From positions 124,001-188,000 of the forward strand of contig PAME01000018.1 of NCBI GenBank assembly GCA_002707155.1: a DNA stretch of 64,000 nucleotides, read 5' to 3'. A model generated the notes under the pieces. It had not been told where the DNA came from, ran no database searches, and saw only the letters and a program-made list of their open reading frames with translations. This DNA comes from Crocinitomicaceae bacterium (GTDB lineage: Bacteria > Bacteroidota > Bacteroidia > Flavobacteriales_G > Salibacteraceae). A program made the position numbers and the translations under genes. This document shows, in pieces, positions 28,170 to 39,028 of the stretch (positions within the stretch are counted from its first letter, which is position 1; each line of letters begins with the position of its first letter).

Positions 28170-29615
28170 TTATCCCAATACCTGATTTATCAAACTCACA
28201 CTAAATATCGTCAACAAAAACCACCCAATAAACCCTTGCACAATGGTTACATAACGAGCAGCTCCATGCGTTGGAATATCTCCGAAACCCAAGGTGGTAA
28301 ATGCATTTAAGCTTAGCGTAAGCGCATTTAAAATATGAATGAATGCAGAATATGCTACAAAAGCTAATGTGGCAATAAAAGACTTCTCTCGGTTCTTGGA
28401 AGCAAGATCTTTTACTTTAGAAAGCAACTGGCTTCGGTTGCTCACATCCCAATCACTAGGGAAGAACAAATAGAAAATAGCAAACAACAAAATGACCCAG
28501 CCACTTTTGATAACTGCTTTGGCCGGGTTGGTTCCGTAATCGGTGAAGTAGGAGAGGAAGGAGTTGAGTTGCCAGCGAAAGAAAGATTCGAAGGTTTTGT
28601 TTTGTTCAAAGAGGTATTTCCAGCGGCGGGTTTCTACTTGTTTCATTTCGGCGTAGCAGCCGTTGGCTGATTCTATATCTCCATTCTTTTTACAAATATC
28701 ATAAATGGTCTTATAAGAACGAATGAGGTGTTTGGCTTGTGGTTTTCCCATGTCGGCATGTTTCCCTTTCATTACAATTGGTAGTCCAGTTATTCGTCCG
28801 TATTGTTTGGGTGAACTATATTCTCCATTGTATAGAAAAGTGCTGATTTTGAACCCTTCAAGTTGCTCCCAGCTTACCGAGTTTAGCATTTCTGAAAATA
28901 TGAAAGAGTCGAAACAAATATCGGAATTGAATACATTTGATTCTATCCAAAAGCTCTTTTTAACAGTCGAATTTGAAAGCTCTACTCTCCAATTAATATC
29001 ATTCTCAAGAAATAAAATATCGGTAAATGTTCCTCCTAAAATTAACTCTTCCGTTCCTGTCTCACTTTCAAAGTTGTTGTTGAGTAGGTAGAAACTTGTA
29101 GGAAATTCATTGCCTGAATGAGAGTTTAAAAAGATTAGTCGTTCATTAGAGGTTACCTTAAATTCTTCTCCCCTATAGGTGATATCGTGTGTGTCAGCCT
29201 CGGTAGAATAAAAATCATTGTCTTGTAAAGTAACTAACCAAAAGTCAGATTCGATAAAAGCTAGACGATTTGAGAACGAATTGTCTTTGAGCCATACGTC
29301 AAGTTCTTGCGAGCATTTGTTCTCATCCAACAATAATTCTCCTACTAGCACATTTTCTCTCATTCCAAAGAAATTTAATTCTTGAAAGGAATTATTCGTG
29401 AAACTTACGTTTCCAGAAATGTCATTTCGTAAGAGTTCTAGTTTCTTGCCTTTAAACGTGCAGTTACTGAATGATAACTTGCCTAATTCGCACTCGTTAA
29501 TATGAATGTCATCGTAAAACGTGCAATTTTCAAAGGTTAGCACTGTGTAATTGTGGTGAACAAAATGTATAAAGTTTGGAAAAACGCAATTTTTAAAATG
29601 GAGGCGAAAGACTCT
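28170..29615 (-). pseudogene. 3' part of a potassium-channel-like protein with a beta-solenoid domain
   Basis: The readable frame continues from directly after TAA 29616-29618; the first formal start is a GTG at 29541-29543. The N-terminal ~250 residues are a right-handed-solenoid-like repeat (LHFKNCVFPNF, LTFENCTFYDD, LSFSNCTFKGK, VSFTNNSFQEL, LFLENDINW). The C-terminal ~140 residues hold two membrane helices around a pore loop with TLGFGDIPTHG, the selectivity-filter pattern of Ion_trans_2 channels. The solenoid pattern already starts in the codons before the GTG, where no start codon exists, so the true N-terminus lies in the 29616-29921 frame. Such channels would gate cation flow across the inner membrane. 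Confidence 0.8.
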
Positions 29616-29921
29616 TTATTCAATTGGAAGGTGAGCATTAACATGAATTGATAGGCTTGAGTTTAATTTACTAGATACGAGTGAGTCTCCATCAAATAGA
29701 GCCCCTCCTAAATTATTATGAACTGAAATTGTTTTATTCTGAATTTCATAAATCACATACCTATCTGAAATCTCTCCTAGCTCGTCATATTCTTCCAAAG
29801 TATCTGCATAATCCGTATTGTTTAGGATGTGCTCATAAACATGGAAAAACGAAATTGTATCCTGCTGAGTTTTTCCAATGAAAAAACAAAATATCAGTGG
29901 AAGGAGTAGGAGTCTATTCAT
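29616..29921 (-). pseudogene. 5' part of the channel protein, ended by an in-frame TAA
   Basis: 101 codons with a signal-like N-terminus (MNRLLLLPLIFCFFIGKTQQ) and a soluble stretch whose end (VHNNLGGALFDGDSLVSSK, SIHVNAHLPIE) reads straight on, after TAA 29616-29618, into RVFRLHFKNCVFPNF of the downstream frame. The two frames are in phase, no intergenic space exists and no start codon is available for 24 codons after the stop. A single substitution (for example CAA or AAA to TAA) explains the split. Full length would be 583 aa. Alternatively the two are separate genes with a GTG start; the continuity argues against that. Confidence 0.7.
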
Positions 29922-29934
29922 TTGATTTTCAGGA

Positions 29935-31404
29935 TTGTTTGCCCAAAGTAAACTTTATTTCAAAAGTGATAGACCATCAATTCAGAATTACTCATTTTTG
30001 ACTCTCGTGAATGTCCTTAGAGAAAATACAATAACCCTAGTCCTAGCTTTGCTTTCTGCTATCTACTTTGGCTATTATTTATCCGTTATGAATTGGACTT
30101 CGGGCGGAGGAGATACCTATACCCATTTTCTTTTTGCCAAATACGCCTTTCAACATCCCGAGAATTTTGTGAATCATTGGGGTAAACCTTTCTTCACTTT
30201 ATTCGCCGCTCCATTTGCACAATTGGGTATAAAAGGAGTAGAAGCAATGAACATTGCTTGCGGAATTCTATCGGGAATTTTCGCTGCTCTTACAGCGAAA
30301 AAACTAGGTTATCAATTCCACTTTCTGGCGGTAGTTTTTACCGTTTTTGCTCCTGTAATGTACAACGGAATCTTTAGTTCGCTAACCGAACCCATTGCTG
30401 CCTTGTTGTTAATCGCTGGAGTGTATTTTTACTCAATTAAAAACTTTAGGTTAGGAAGTATAATACTTTCATTTTTAATACTTTGTAGAACGGAGATATT
30501 TATATTTTATCCGCTGTTTCTTGTGTTTCTGTGGGGATCGAAATCCTTGAAATCTGCGCCTTATTTGGCGTTCGGGTTTGTGTTATATAGCTTTATAGGG
30601 TGGCCATTTTATGATGATCTATTATGGATAATTACTAAACAGCCTTACAATCCAACTTCATCAAGTTATGGTAGTGGAGATTTTTGGCATTACGCTGATT
30701 CTTATGATCAGTTAATTCATCAACTCTTGAGTGTTTTATTATTGGTTAGTATTCTAAAACTGCCATTTGATTTGTATTCAAAACGCAAACAAATCTCGGA
30801 GGTGTTGAAGTTAGAGTTATTGGTTTTAGCGTTAGTCGTAAGTTACTTCTTCGCGCATTCATTTGTTTGGTGGCTGGGTGCTGGAGCTTCAGCGGGTTTA
30901 GTGCGCGTATTTATGGTTATTATTCCGCTTATAGCCCTGTTTTCTCTTAAAGCCTTGCAATGGGATAAGGTGTTTGGGAATAAGTGGGTTCAAGGTGTGT
31001 TTTCAGTTGCGGCTATAGTGGTTATGGTATGTGTTGCCGAACATAAATACGACTTCCCGGTGGATGAAGATCTTGAAATTCTTACAATAAGAAAAATTGA
31101 TAAAGAGGCATTGGATAAAGAACGAGCCGGAAACGACTTGTTTTATTACCACCCTTTTGCGGCTATTCAGCTCGATGCAAATCCTAACGATACTCTAGAA
31201 AAACGCTTTTATTTTAACGGTGGATTCAAAAGTATTACGGATGTAAAACAAGGAGATATTTACCTGTGGGATAGTCATTTTGCGGCAAGTGAAGGTGACG
31301 TGAGTCTGGCTTTAATTGATTCTTCAGGTTTCGAACTCATCCAAGAACACGCATCGAGTTGGGAGGATCATTCGTATACGGTTAAGGCTTTTAGGAAATT
31401 GTAA
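29935..31404 (+). CDS. Polytopic membrane protein, GT-C glycosyltransferase-like
   Basis: 489 aa from a TTG start; internal starts a little downstream are possible because the first ~30 residues are poorly constrained. About ten membrane segments occupy residues 33-350. The first periplasmic loop contains WTSGGGDTYTHFLFAKY with an acidic DT motif at the position of the catalytic Asp of GT-C enzymes, and NHWGKPFFTLFAAPF follows, typical of dolichyl-phosphate-mannose-type transferases such as PMT and ArnT relatives. The C-terminal ~130 residues are soluble and extracytoplasmic. The likely role is transfer of a lipid-linked sugar to a surface molecule; the donor and acceptor are unknown. It is divergent from the channel gene. 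Confidence 0.8.
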   Translation: MFAQSKLYFKSDRPSIQNYSFLTLVNVLRENTITLVLALLSAIYFGYYLSVMNWTSGGGDTYTHFLFAKYAFQHPENFVNHWGKPFFTLFAAPFAQLGIKGVEAMNIACGILSGIFAALTAKKLGYQFHFLAVVFTVFAPVMYNGIFSSLTEPIAALLLIAGVYFYSIKNFRLGSIILSFLILCRTEIFIFYPLFLVFLWGSKSLKSAPYLAFGFVLYSFIGWPFYDDLLWIITKQPYNPTSSSYGSGDFWHYADSYDQLIHQLLSVLLLVSILKLPFDLYSKRKQISEVLKLELLVLALVVSYFFAHSFVWWLGAGASAGLVRVFMVIIPLIALFSLKALQWDKVFGNKWVQGVFSVAAIVVMVCVAEHKYDFPVDEDLEILTIRKIDKEALDKERAGNDLFYYHPFAAIQLDANPNDTLEKRFYFNGGFKSITDVKQGDIYLWDSHFAASEGDVSLALIDSSGFELIQEHASSWEDHSYTVKAFRKL

Positions 31405-31480
31405 CTGCTGAACATTAGAAGGTGTTTGCTTTAGTTGAAAATGATTGGCTATTGATACCATTCTTGTTTGTATTAAGTCC

Positions 31481-31577
31481 AACGTACAACGTACATCGTA
31501 CAACGTCTATCGTACAACGTATTACGTCGGACGTTTTACACGATACGTTGTACGTTTTACGTAATACATTTTACGTT
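31481..31577. repeat. ACGT-rich imperfect inverted repeat built of 14-base units
   Basis: The left half is three copies of a 14-base unit CGTACAACGT(A/C/T)(C/T)AT; the right half is roughly its reverse complement (ACGTTTTACACGATACGTTG and on), so the element can fold into one long imperfect hairpin. It occupies nearly all of the gap between the convergent ends of the 29935 gene and queD, and may act as terminator or a REP-like element. Confidence 0.75.
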
Positions 31578-31585
31578 ATACTTTT

Positions 31586-31939
31586 TTACCCTTCATAAAT
31601 CGCTCCAGAAGTAGGTGTTTCTTTAAGTTCTAATCGCGTAAGTAGAGGAAGTGCAGGTTTTATCTGATTCCAAATCCATACCACCAAGACCTCAGAAGTA
31701 GGGTTTTCAAGTCCTTTAATGTCGTTGAGGTAATTATGGTCCAGTTGGTCTAAAATAGGTTTTAATACCGCTTTAAGGTCGCTAAAGTCCATAACCCAGC
31801 CTAACTTAGGGTTTAAGTCTCCCTCAATGTAAACTGTCAAATGGTAGGTGTGTCCGTGCAAGTTTTTGCATTTGTGTCCTTCGGGTACATTGGGCAGCTG
31901 ATGTGCCGAATCGAATGTAAACTGCTTGTAGATTAACAT
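31586..31939 (-). CDS. queD: 6-carboxytetrahydropterin synthase (QueD/PTPS family)
   Basis: 117 aa enzyme that makes 6-carboxytetrahydropterin from dihydroneopterin triphosphate in queuosine/7-deazaguanine synthesis. Zinc ligands His13 (DSAHQL), His28 and His30 (LHGHTYHL), catalytic Cys24 (HKCKN), the WVMDFSDLK strand and the late LELKETPTSGA substrate-binding Glu are all present. The length is that of the short QueD form. It is the last gene of icd-menB-queD, beginning 16 bases after menB. Grouping with menB appears positional, since the pathways differ. Confidence 0.95.
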   Translation of the reverse strand: MLIYKQFTFDSAHQLPNVPEGHKCKNLHGHTYHLTVYIEGDLNPKLGWVMDFSDLKAVLKPILDQLDHNYLNDIKGLENPTSEVLVVWIWNQIKPALPLLTRLELKETPTSGAIYEG

Positions 31940-31955
31940 AAGTCGACCAAATTAA

Positions 31956-32798
31956 TTAAGGAATCCATTTGATATTCGTAAAGTCTGGTTTTCTTTTTTC
32001 TAAAAAGGCATTTCTTCCCTCTTTCGCTTCGTCTGTCATATAGGCTAGGCGAGTGGCTTCGCCCGCAAACACTTGCTGACCAACCATTCCATCGTCGGTT
32101 AAGTTAAACGCGAATTTGAGCATTTTAATAGACGTTGGTGATTTTTCCAATATTTCTTGAGCCCAGTTGTAGGCTTCTTCTTCTAGTTTTTCGTGCGGAA
32201 TAACTGCATTCACCATTCCCATGTCAAAAGCTTCTTGTGCGCTGTAATTACGTCCTAAAAAGAAGATTTCACGGGCGCGTTTTTGGCCAACCATTTTTGC
32301 CAAATAGGCAGAACCATAACCGCCATCAAAGCTCGTTACATCAGCATCTGTTTGTTTGAAAATGGCGTGCTCTTTACTGGCCAAGGTCAAGTCGCAAACG
32401 GTATGCAAGCTGTGGCCGCCACCAACAGCCCAGCCCGGAACAACTGCAATAACTACCTTAGGCATAAAACGAATTAGTCGTTGTACTTCCAAAATATTTA
32501 ACCTCGGCATTCCGTCGTCATCAACGTATCCTTGGTGTCCACGAGCGTTTTGATCGCCACCACTGCAAAAAGAATACTTACCATCCTTCGTTGAAGGGCC
32601 TTCTGCAGAGAGCAACACAACGCCAATGTTTACATCTTCTCTTGCATCAAGCAATGCTTTGTACAATTCCCCAACAGTTTTTGGGCGAAATGCGTTTCTT
32701 ACATTTGGGCGATTAAATGCAATTCGAGCAACCGCACCACTTTTTCGATAGGTGATATCTTCAAACTCTGTAACTGTTTTCCAATCTGCTTTAGTCAT
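31956..32798 (-). CDS. menB: 1,4-dihydroxy-2-naphthoyl-CoA synthase
   Basis: 280 aa crotonase-fold enzyme of menaquinone synthesis, closing the second ring of o-succinylbenzoyl-CoA. Typical MenB motifs are FCSGGDQNARG (oxyanion hole), VPGWAVGGGHSLH, the signature DVTSFDGGYGSAYLA with its catalytic Asp/Tyr, and the C-terminal AFLEKRKPDF. Menaquinone is the usual respiratory quinone in Bacteroidota. The gene begins 9 bases after icd and 16 bases before queD on the same strand. Confidence 0.97.
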   Translation of the reverse strand: MTKADWKTVTEFEDITYRKSGAVARIAFNRPNVRNAFRPKTVGELYKALLDAREDVNIGVVLLSAEGPSTKDGKYSFCSGGDQNARGHQGYVDDDGMPRLNILEVQRLIRFMPKVVIAVVPGWAVGGGHSLHTVCDLTLASKEHAIFKQTDADVTSFDGGYGSAYLAKMVGQKRAREIFFLGRNYSAQEAFDMGMVNAVIPHEKLEEEAYNWAQEILEKSPTSIKMLKFAFNLTDDGMVGQQVFAGEATRLAYMTDEAKEGRNAFLEKRKPDFTNIKWIP

Positions 32799-32807
32799 AA
32801 ATTTAAA

Positions 32808-35060
<2,253 letters not shown>

Positions 35061-35099
35061 TCAAAACACAATTAGATTCTTGCGCTCATGAATGTTTTG

Positions 35100-35107
35100 C
35101 AAATGTA
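35100..35107 (-). promoter_or_regulatory. -7 promoter box (TACATTTG) of the icd operon
   Basis: Read on the minus strand TACATTTG matches the Bacteroidota consensus and lies 72 bases before the icd ATG. Confidence 0.4.
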
Positions 35108-35322
35108 CAATTCACTAATGAGTAATGTTGAAGGAAGTATTTTAAATAAAGTAAACTAGGGTAAATAGTTCAACTTGTTTTTTACTAAAACTCATATTTT
35201 GTTTTTTAAGTAAAATAGTAGTTTTTGTATTTATAGTTTGCTTATTATCAGTAAATTAAATAGACGAAAACAACAAAGTGACTCTTATTGTTCTTTCTTT
35301 TAAAGTTCGATTGTAAGTTTGA

Positions 35323-35808
35323 ATGTTTATGAATTCAGCGTATAAACTTCAATTACAAAAATCAGCTTCCGATAAAAAGAAGGTAAAGTCCAAATTGGAT
35401 GGCCTTAGTAGTTATTCATCCAACAAGGTAGATAATCAATTGCACAAGTTACACGATGAAGTGTTTCAGAAAATTGATTGCTTGCAATGCGCTAATTGCT
35501 GCAAAACTACGAGTCCAATATTTGAGCAAAAGGATATCGATCGTATTGCAAAAGCAGTTAAGATGTCAGCAGGAAGTTTCATTACTACCTATTTGGAAAT
35601 GGATGAAGATGGGGATTTTGTGCTGCAAAGCGCTCCGTGTTCCTTTCTCAACAAGGATAATACCTGTAAAATTTACGATGTTAGGCCTAAGGCATGTGCT
35701 GAATATCCGCATACCAATCGCAAAAGAATGCAAGAGATATTAGATATTACTTATGAGAATGCCTTCGTTTGTCCAGCGGTAAGCTCTATTGTAGAGCAAA
35801 TTAAATAG
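35323..35808 (+). CDS. YkgJ-type cysteine-cluster protein
   Basis: 161 aa. Cysteine signature: CLQCANCCKTTSP (CxxCxxCC), then PCSFLNKDNTCKIYDVRPKACAEYP and a final CPA. This is the CxxCxxCC family (YkgJ), thought to bind a zinc or iron-sulfur cluster; its reaction is unknown. A Lys-rich coiled N-terminus (about residues 1-45) precedes the cluster. The start could also be the ATG one codon further on (MNSAYK). The 3' end overlaps the convergent response regulator by 8 bases. Confidence 0.88.
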   Translation: MFMNSAYKLQLQKSASDKKKVKSKLDGLSSYSSNKVDNQLHKLHDEVFQKIDCLQCANCCKTTSPIFEQKDIDRIAKAVKMSAGSFITTYLEMDEDGDFVLQSAPCSFLNKDNTCKIYDVRPKACAEYPHTNRKRMQEILDITYENAFVCPAVSSIVEQIK

Positions 35809-36187
35809 GATCTGATTCTTTCAACAAAAACTTGATTTTTTCAAGTGAAAGCGGCTTTGTGATAAACCCTTCGATCAAATTGTTTTTTTCTGATCGTTCC
35901 ACGTCCGCAGGACTTACGGAAGAGGTTAGCATAAAAATTCTAGGTTTAAAACCGGCATGGTCTTCTGAAAGGACTTCTAAAAACTCCCAACCATCCATTA
36001 CAGGCATATTGATATCCAGAAAAATAACTTCTGGGAAGTGCTCTTTGTGCTTTAAGTAATTATCATACGCCTCTTTCTCATTTGTTGCAACCATAAGGGT
36101 ATCGGTGACATTGATTTTACCAATCAACTTAGTGTTTATTAAGTTTTGAATAGGGTCATCGTCAATGAGCAGAATACGTGAGTACAT
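35801..36187 (-). CDS. Single-domain response regulator (CheY-like)
   Basis: 128 aa receiver domain only. Acidic pocket Asp9-Asp11 (LLIDDDPIQ), phospho-acceptor Asp58 (FLDINMPVMDG), switch Thr88 (FMLTSS) and Lys111 (ITKPLS) are all present, so it should accept phosphate from a histidine kinase. No output domain and no kinase gene nearby; single-domain regulators of this kind in Bacteroidota usually work in phosphorelays with hybrid kinases encoded elsewhere. Confidence 0.95.
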   Translation of the reverse strand: MYSRILLIDDDPIQNLINTKLIGKINVTDTLMVATNEKEAYDNYLKHKEHFPEVIFLDINMPVMDGWEFLEVLSEDHAGFKPRIFMLTSSVSPADVERSEKNNLIEGFITKPLSLEKIKFLLKESDPI

Positions 36188-36276
36188 TAAATTTTTACTT
36201 TGTTAGGGTTTTGTCAATAGTAAAACGACTTGTATAATTAAAGGTTACTTTTTTTAATATTTTTCAGTTTAAATTC

Positions 36277-36284
36277 TACTTTTG
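36277..36284 (+). promoter_or_regulatory. -7 promoter box (TACTTTTG) upstream of the cobalamin riboswitch
   Basis: TACTTTTG places the transcription start at about 36290, just before the riboswitch, consistent with a riboswitch-led mRNA. Confidence 0.5.
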
Positions 36285-36291
36285 TCGCGTT

Positions 36292-36456
36292 GTTGGTTCT
36301 TAACTTGGAATTCACCAAGGAGAGTGAAAAGGGAATTCGGTGAAACTCCGAAACTGTTCCCGCAGCTGTAAGGTTCTATATAAAGCTTTTGTCTACAATC
36401 ACTTCCGAGAAAAGGAGGGAAGATACAAAAGTGAACCGAGTCAGAAGACCTGCCAG
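36292..36456 (+). ncRNA. Cobalamin (vitamin B12) riboswitch
   Basis: Core elements match the adenosylcobalamin-type riboswitch: GGGAATTCGGTGAAACTCCG (36331-36350) with ACTGTTCCCGCAGCTGTAAGG after it, a middle stem with AGGAGGGAAGAT, and the closing box GAGTCAGAAGACCTGCC at about 36438-36454. The aptamer ends about 60 bases before the ATG of the DUF4465 gene at 36519; the linker (GGAAGTTCCGGGATAGG) may form the kissing loop and expression platform. It should repress the downstream B12 uptake operon when cobalamin is plentiful. No clear terminator is seen, so control is probably at translation initiation. Confidence 0.95.
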
Positions 36457-36518
36457 TGGCTATTTTGCAAGGAAGTTCCGGGATAGGACAACCTTCTAAC
36501 TGTTTTATTCATTCTAAA

Positions 36519-38048
36519 ATGAAAAAGAGAATTATTGGATCATTCCTAACACTAGGATTGGTAGCAGCTACATCAATAGCAAAAGGTCAAACCGTGTCAA
36601 ATTTCGAAAATCTTTTAACTGGAAACGATAGTGTTTGGAACGGCTCTGACCTGAGTGGAGGATTGGTAAACGGCGCGGGGTTTTTCATAAATCAATACGA
36701 TACGCAATGGGGGAGTTGGAGTGGCTTTTCAGTTTCCAAAACAACAGATACAGTGACTGGAACATGGTCCAATCAATATGCTTCAATTTCTGGTAATGGC
36801 GCCAACAATTCATCTGCTTTTGCAGTAGTGTACAACTATGCAACAGCAATGTTTACGCATTCTTTGCTAGGTGATTCGATTTATGGCTTGAGTATTAATA
36901 ACTCCACTTATGCCTATAGGAATATGCAAACGGGAGACGCTTTCACAAAGAAATTTGGAGGACCAACTGGAAACGATCCAGACTTCTTGTCCATTACCTT
37001 TTTAGGTTATGATGCTGACTTTGAACTAACGGACAGTGTTATCTTCTATTTAGCCGATTTTAGAGACCCAAATAATGCCAACGACTATTTGATAAAAGAT
37101 TGGACGTGGGTAGATCTTTCTGTTTTAGGGCGCATTCGGTATTTAGATATGAAGTTTAATTCTTCGGATGTAGGTCAATTTGGAATTAACACGCCAACCT
37201 ACGCATGCATTGACAGTTTAGTCTATAAAAACACTTCAACCGCATTTCAACCCTTAGCCGCAGTGCTCGATTATCAAATTCCTTACAACTCTCCTCTTGC
37301 GAATTATAACGTTACAAAACACAGCCTTAATCCTGGAAACACAGTGGATTCATTAACTGCAACGCTAGTGGCGCAGAGCACCAATGGAACTTCGGTTTTG
37401 GTCAATGATTCAGTAATCTCCTATAAGCCGAATGCCAATTTTAATGGCTTTGATACGGTTTGGTTTTCTATTTGTAACCAAGACGGAATTTGCGATACTG
37501 GCTGGTTGGAACTCTTAGTAAACGATGCTCCGCTTGCTGGTTTTGATAGCATAACTTATGGAGAAGATGGTGTGCTTTCTCTAGATATTTTGTCTAACGA
37601 TTGGGATGAACAGATAGAAACCATACGAGTGAGTGTGTTGGATACGGCTAAACACGGCAATGTTTCTATTGTGTCAAAGAAGCTAGAATACATCTCCAAT
37701 GTTGGTTTTCAGGGTTTAGATACTTGCAGTTATCTTATTTGTGACCTTTTTGGGGCTTGCGATACCGGGTATGTATATCTGAAGATTGAAAATGCTTTAA
37801 GCGTTTCTGAGAAGCTGATAAGCAATATCTCGCTTTACCCTAACCCAAGCTCAGGACTTATAAAAATTGAAGGAATTGACAGTAGTAAACCTGATTTTAT
37901 TAGAGTATTGAATAGCCAAGGAAAGCAAATTAATGTTGCTATCAATAGTGACAATGAAATAGACATTACAGAGTTTCCAGACGGAGTTTACATTATTTCG
38001 CTATCAACTGCAGATACTGTCATAACTAAGCGAATCGTTAAACAATGA
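36519..38048 (+). CDS. Surface DUF4465 protein of the B12 operon, T9SS cargo
   Basis: 509 aa from the ATG at 36519. A GTG at 36456 in the same frame lies inside the riboswitch and is rejected. Signal peptide (MKKRIIGSFLTLGLVAATSIAKGQ), then a DUF4465 domain at about residues 25-240 (FENLLTGNDSVWNGSDLSGG, WSGFSVSKTTD, TFLGYDADFELTDSVIFYLADF, WTWVDLSVLG). Next are two short cadherin/Ig-like modules (LDYQIPYNSPLANYNV, SITYGEDGVLSLDILSNDWD) and a type A sorting domain (ISLYPNPSSGLIKIEG). DUF4465 proteins are frequent next to B12 receptors in Bacteroidota, and this one is first under a cobalamin riboswitch. A role in binding cobalamin or its carriers at the surface is inferred. Confidence 0.9.
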   Translation: MKKRIIGSFLTLGLVAATSIAKGQTVSNFENLLTGNDSVWNGSDLSGGLVNGAGFFINQYDTQWGSWSGFSVSKTTDTVTGTWSNQYASISGNGANNSSAFAVVYNYATAMFTHSLLGDSIYGLSINNSTYAYRNMQTGDAFTKKFGGPTGNDPDFLSITFLGYDADFELTDSVIFYLADFRDPNNANDYLIKDWTWVDLSVLGRIRYLDMKFNSSDVGQFGINTPTYACIDSLVYKNTSTAFQPLAAVLDYQIPYNSPLANYNVTKHSLNPGNTVDSLTATLVAQSTNGTSVLVNDSVISYKPNANFNGFDTVWFSICNQDGICDTGWLELLVNDAPLAGFDSITYGEDGVLSLDILSNDWDEQIETIRVSVLDTAKHGNVSIVSKKLEYISNVGFQGLDTCSYLICDLFGACDTGYVYLKIENALSVSEKLISNISLYPNPSSGLIKIEGIDSSKPDFIRVLNSQGKQINVAINSDNEIDITEFPDGVYIISLSTADTVITKRIVKQ

Positions 38049-39028
38049 AATTAGCGTCAGTATTTTTTGGGCTTTTTTGTGCAATAGGATCTTCCTATGC
38101 GCAAGGACCTTATGCGCCAAATGCTGAAACACCAGGAACTGCTGCTATTCACTTCTCAAGTGAGCAATTTGTCTCTTGGGCTTCAGAAATCCAGGTAATT
38201 CGAGGCTATAAAGACTTAGCTAACAAATCATTGGGGTATGTGAACTTCGGAACTGCTATGAATGCGGTTGGTTATAGCGATAGAAGTGCAGTGAGTTTAG
38301 GGGATAGTGGCGTTGCCTATGTTTACTTTGACGGTTGGGTTGTAGATGAACCTGGGGCTGATTTTGCAGTTTTTGAAAACAGTTTTAATCATGATTTTTT
38401 AGAATTGGGCTTTGTGGAGGTCAGTAAGGACGGAAAGAATTATACAAGATTTCCGGCTCAAAGTGAAACAAGTACAGGGTCTCAAATCAGTTCATTTGAT
38501 CTATTGGATGCTACCAATATTCACAATTTGGCGGGTAAATACAAGGTGGGGTATGGAACTCCTTTCGATTTGTCCGATGTAGGGCTCGATTCTGTGCGTT
38601 CAATTCGGGTTATTGATGTTGTAGGCAGTATCAATCCAACTATCGCTTCTAAAGACGCAAGTGGAAGATTGATAAACGATCCTTATCCTACCGATTTTCA
38701 AAACAACGGGTTTTATACTGGTGGGTTTGATTTAGAGTCTGTTGGTTTAATCAACTACGACGGAGAAATCTTCGTAGGTGAAGCTGAAATAGCTGAGCAA
38801 AAGACAGAGATGAAATTATACCCAAATCCAATGATCTCTGACTTGACAGTGGATGTAGTTGAGGCTTCAGAGATTCGGATTTATGATTTAAAAGGGAAGG
38901 TTTGCTATTCTGAATTCTTAAAAATTGGGAGAAACGACTTGCAAATGATAAGGGTACCCAAAGGAATCTATTCGGTAACCGTAATAAACTCAAAGGAGCA
39001 TTTTGTTTCAAAATTGGTCGTGCAATAG
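38045..39028 (+). CDS. Surface protein of the B12 operon, T9SS cargo
   Basis: 327 aa with a signal peptide (VFFGLFCAIGSSYAQ) and a single beta-sandwich domain (SLGDSGVAYVYFDGWVVDEP, DFAVFENSFNHDFLELGFVEVS, YTRFPAQSETSTG, GFDLESVGLIN), followed by a type A T9SS sorting domain (MKLYPNPMISDLTVDV to YSVTVINSKEHFV). Proteins of this kind, often called 'cell surface protein', accompany TonB-dependent B12 receptors in Bacteroidota. It overlaps its neighbours by 4 bases upstream and 26 bases downstream, showing tight coupling. An accessory cobalamin-capturing function is inferred from context. Confidence 0.85.
   Translation: MKLASVFFGLFCAIGSSYAQGPYAPNAETPGTAAIHFSSEQFVSWASEIQVIRGYKDLANKSLGYVNFGTAMNAVGYSDRSAVSLGDSGVAYVYFDGWVVDEPGADFAVFENSFNHDFLELGFVEVSKDGKNYTRFPAQSETSTGSQISSFDLLDATNIHNLAGKYKVGYGTPFDLSDVGLDSVRSIRVIDVVGSINPTIASKDASGRLINDPYPTDFQNNGFYTGGFDLESVGLINYDGEIFVGEAEIAEQKTEMKLYPNPMISDLTVDVVEASEIRIYDLKGKVCYSEFLKIGRNDLQMIRVPKGIYSVTVINSKEHFVSKLVVQ

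Noticed and set aside
3957..29618. Reassignment of TAA to a sense codon, given two in-frame TAA codons
   Set aside because: Many intact genes here end at TAA at the expected place (for example 931-933 and 7944-7946), so TAA is a normal stop.
31481..31577. CRISPR array at the ACGT-rich repeat
   Set aside because: Units are 14 bases, abut without spacers, are inverted in the second half, and no cas genes are present.
36456..36518. GTG start at 36456 for the DUF4465 gene
   Set aside because: It lies within the riboswitch and would put extra residues before a well-formed signal peptide that starts at ATG 36519.
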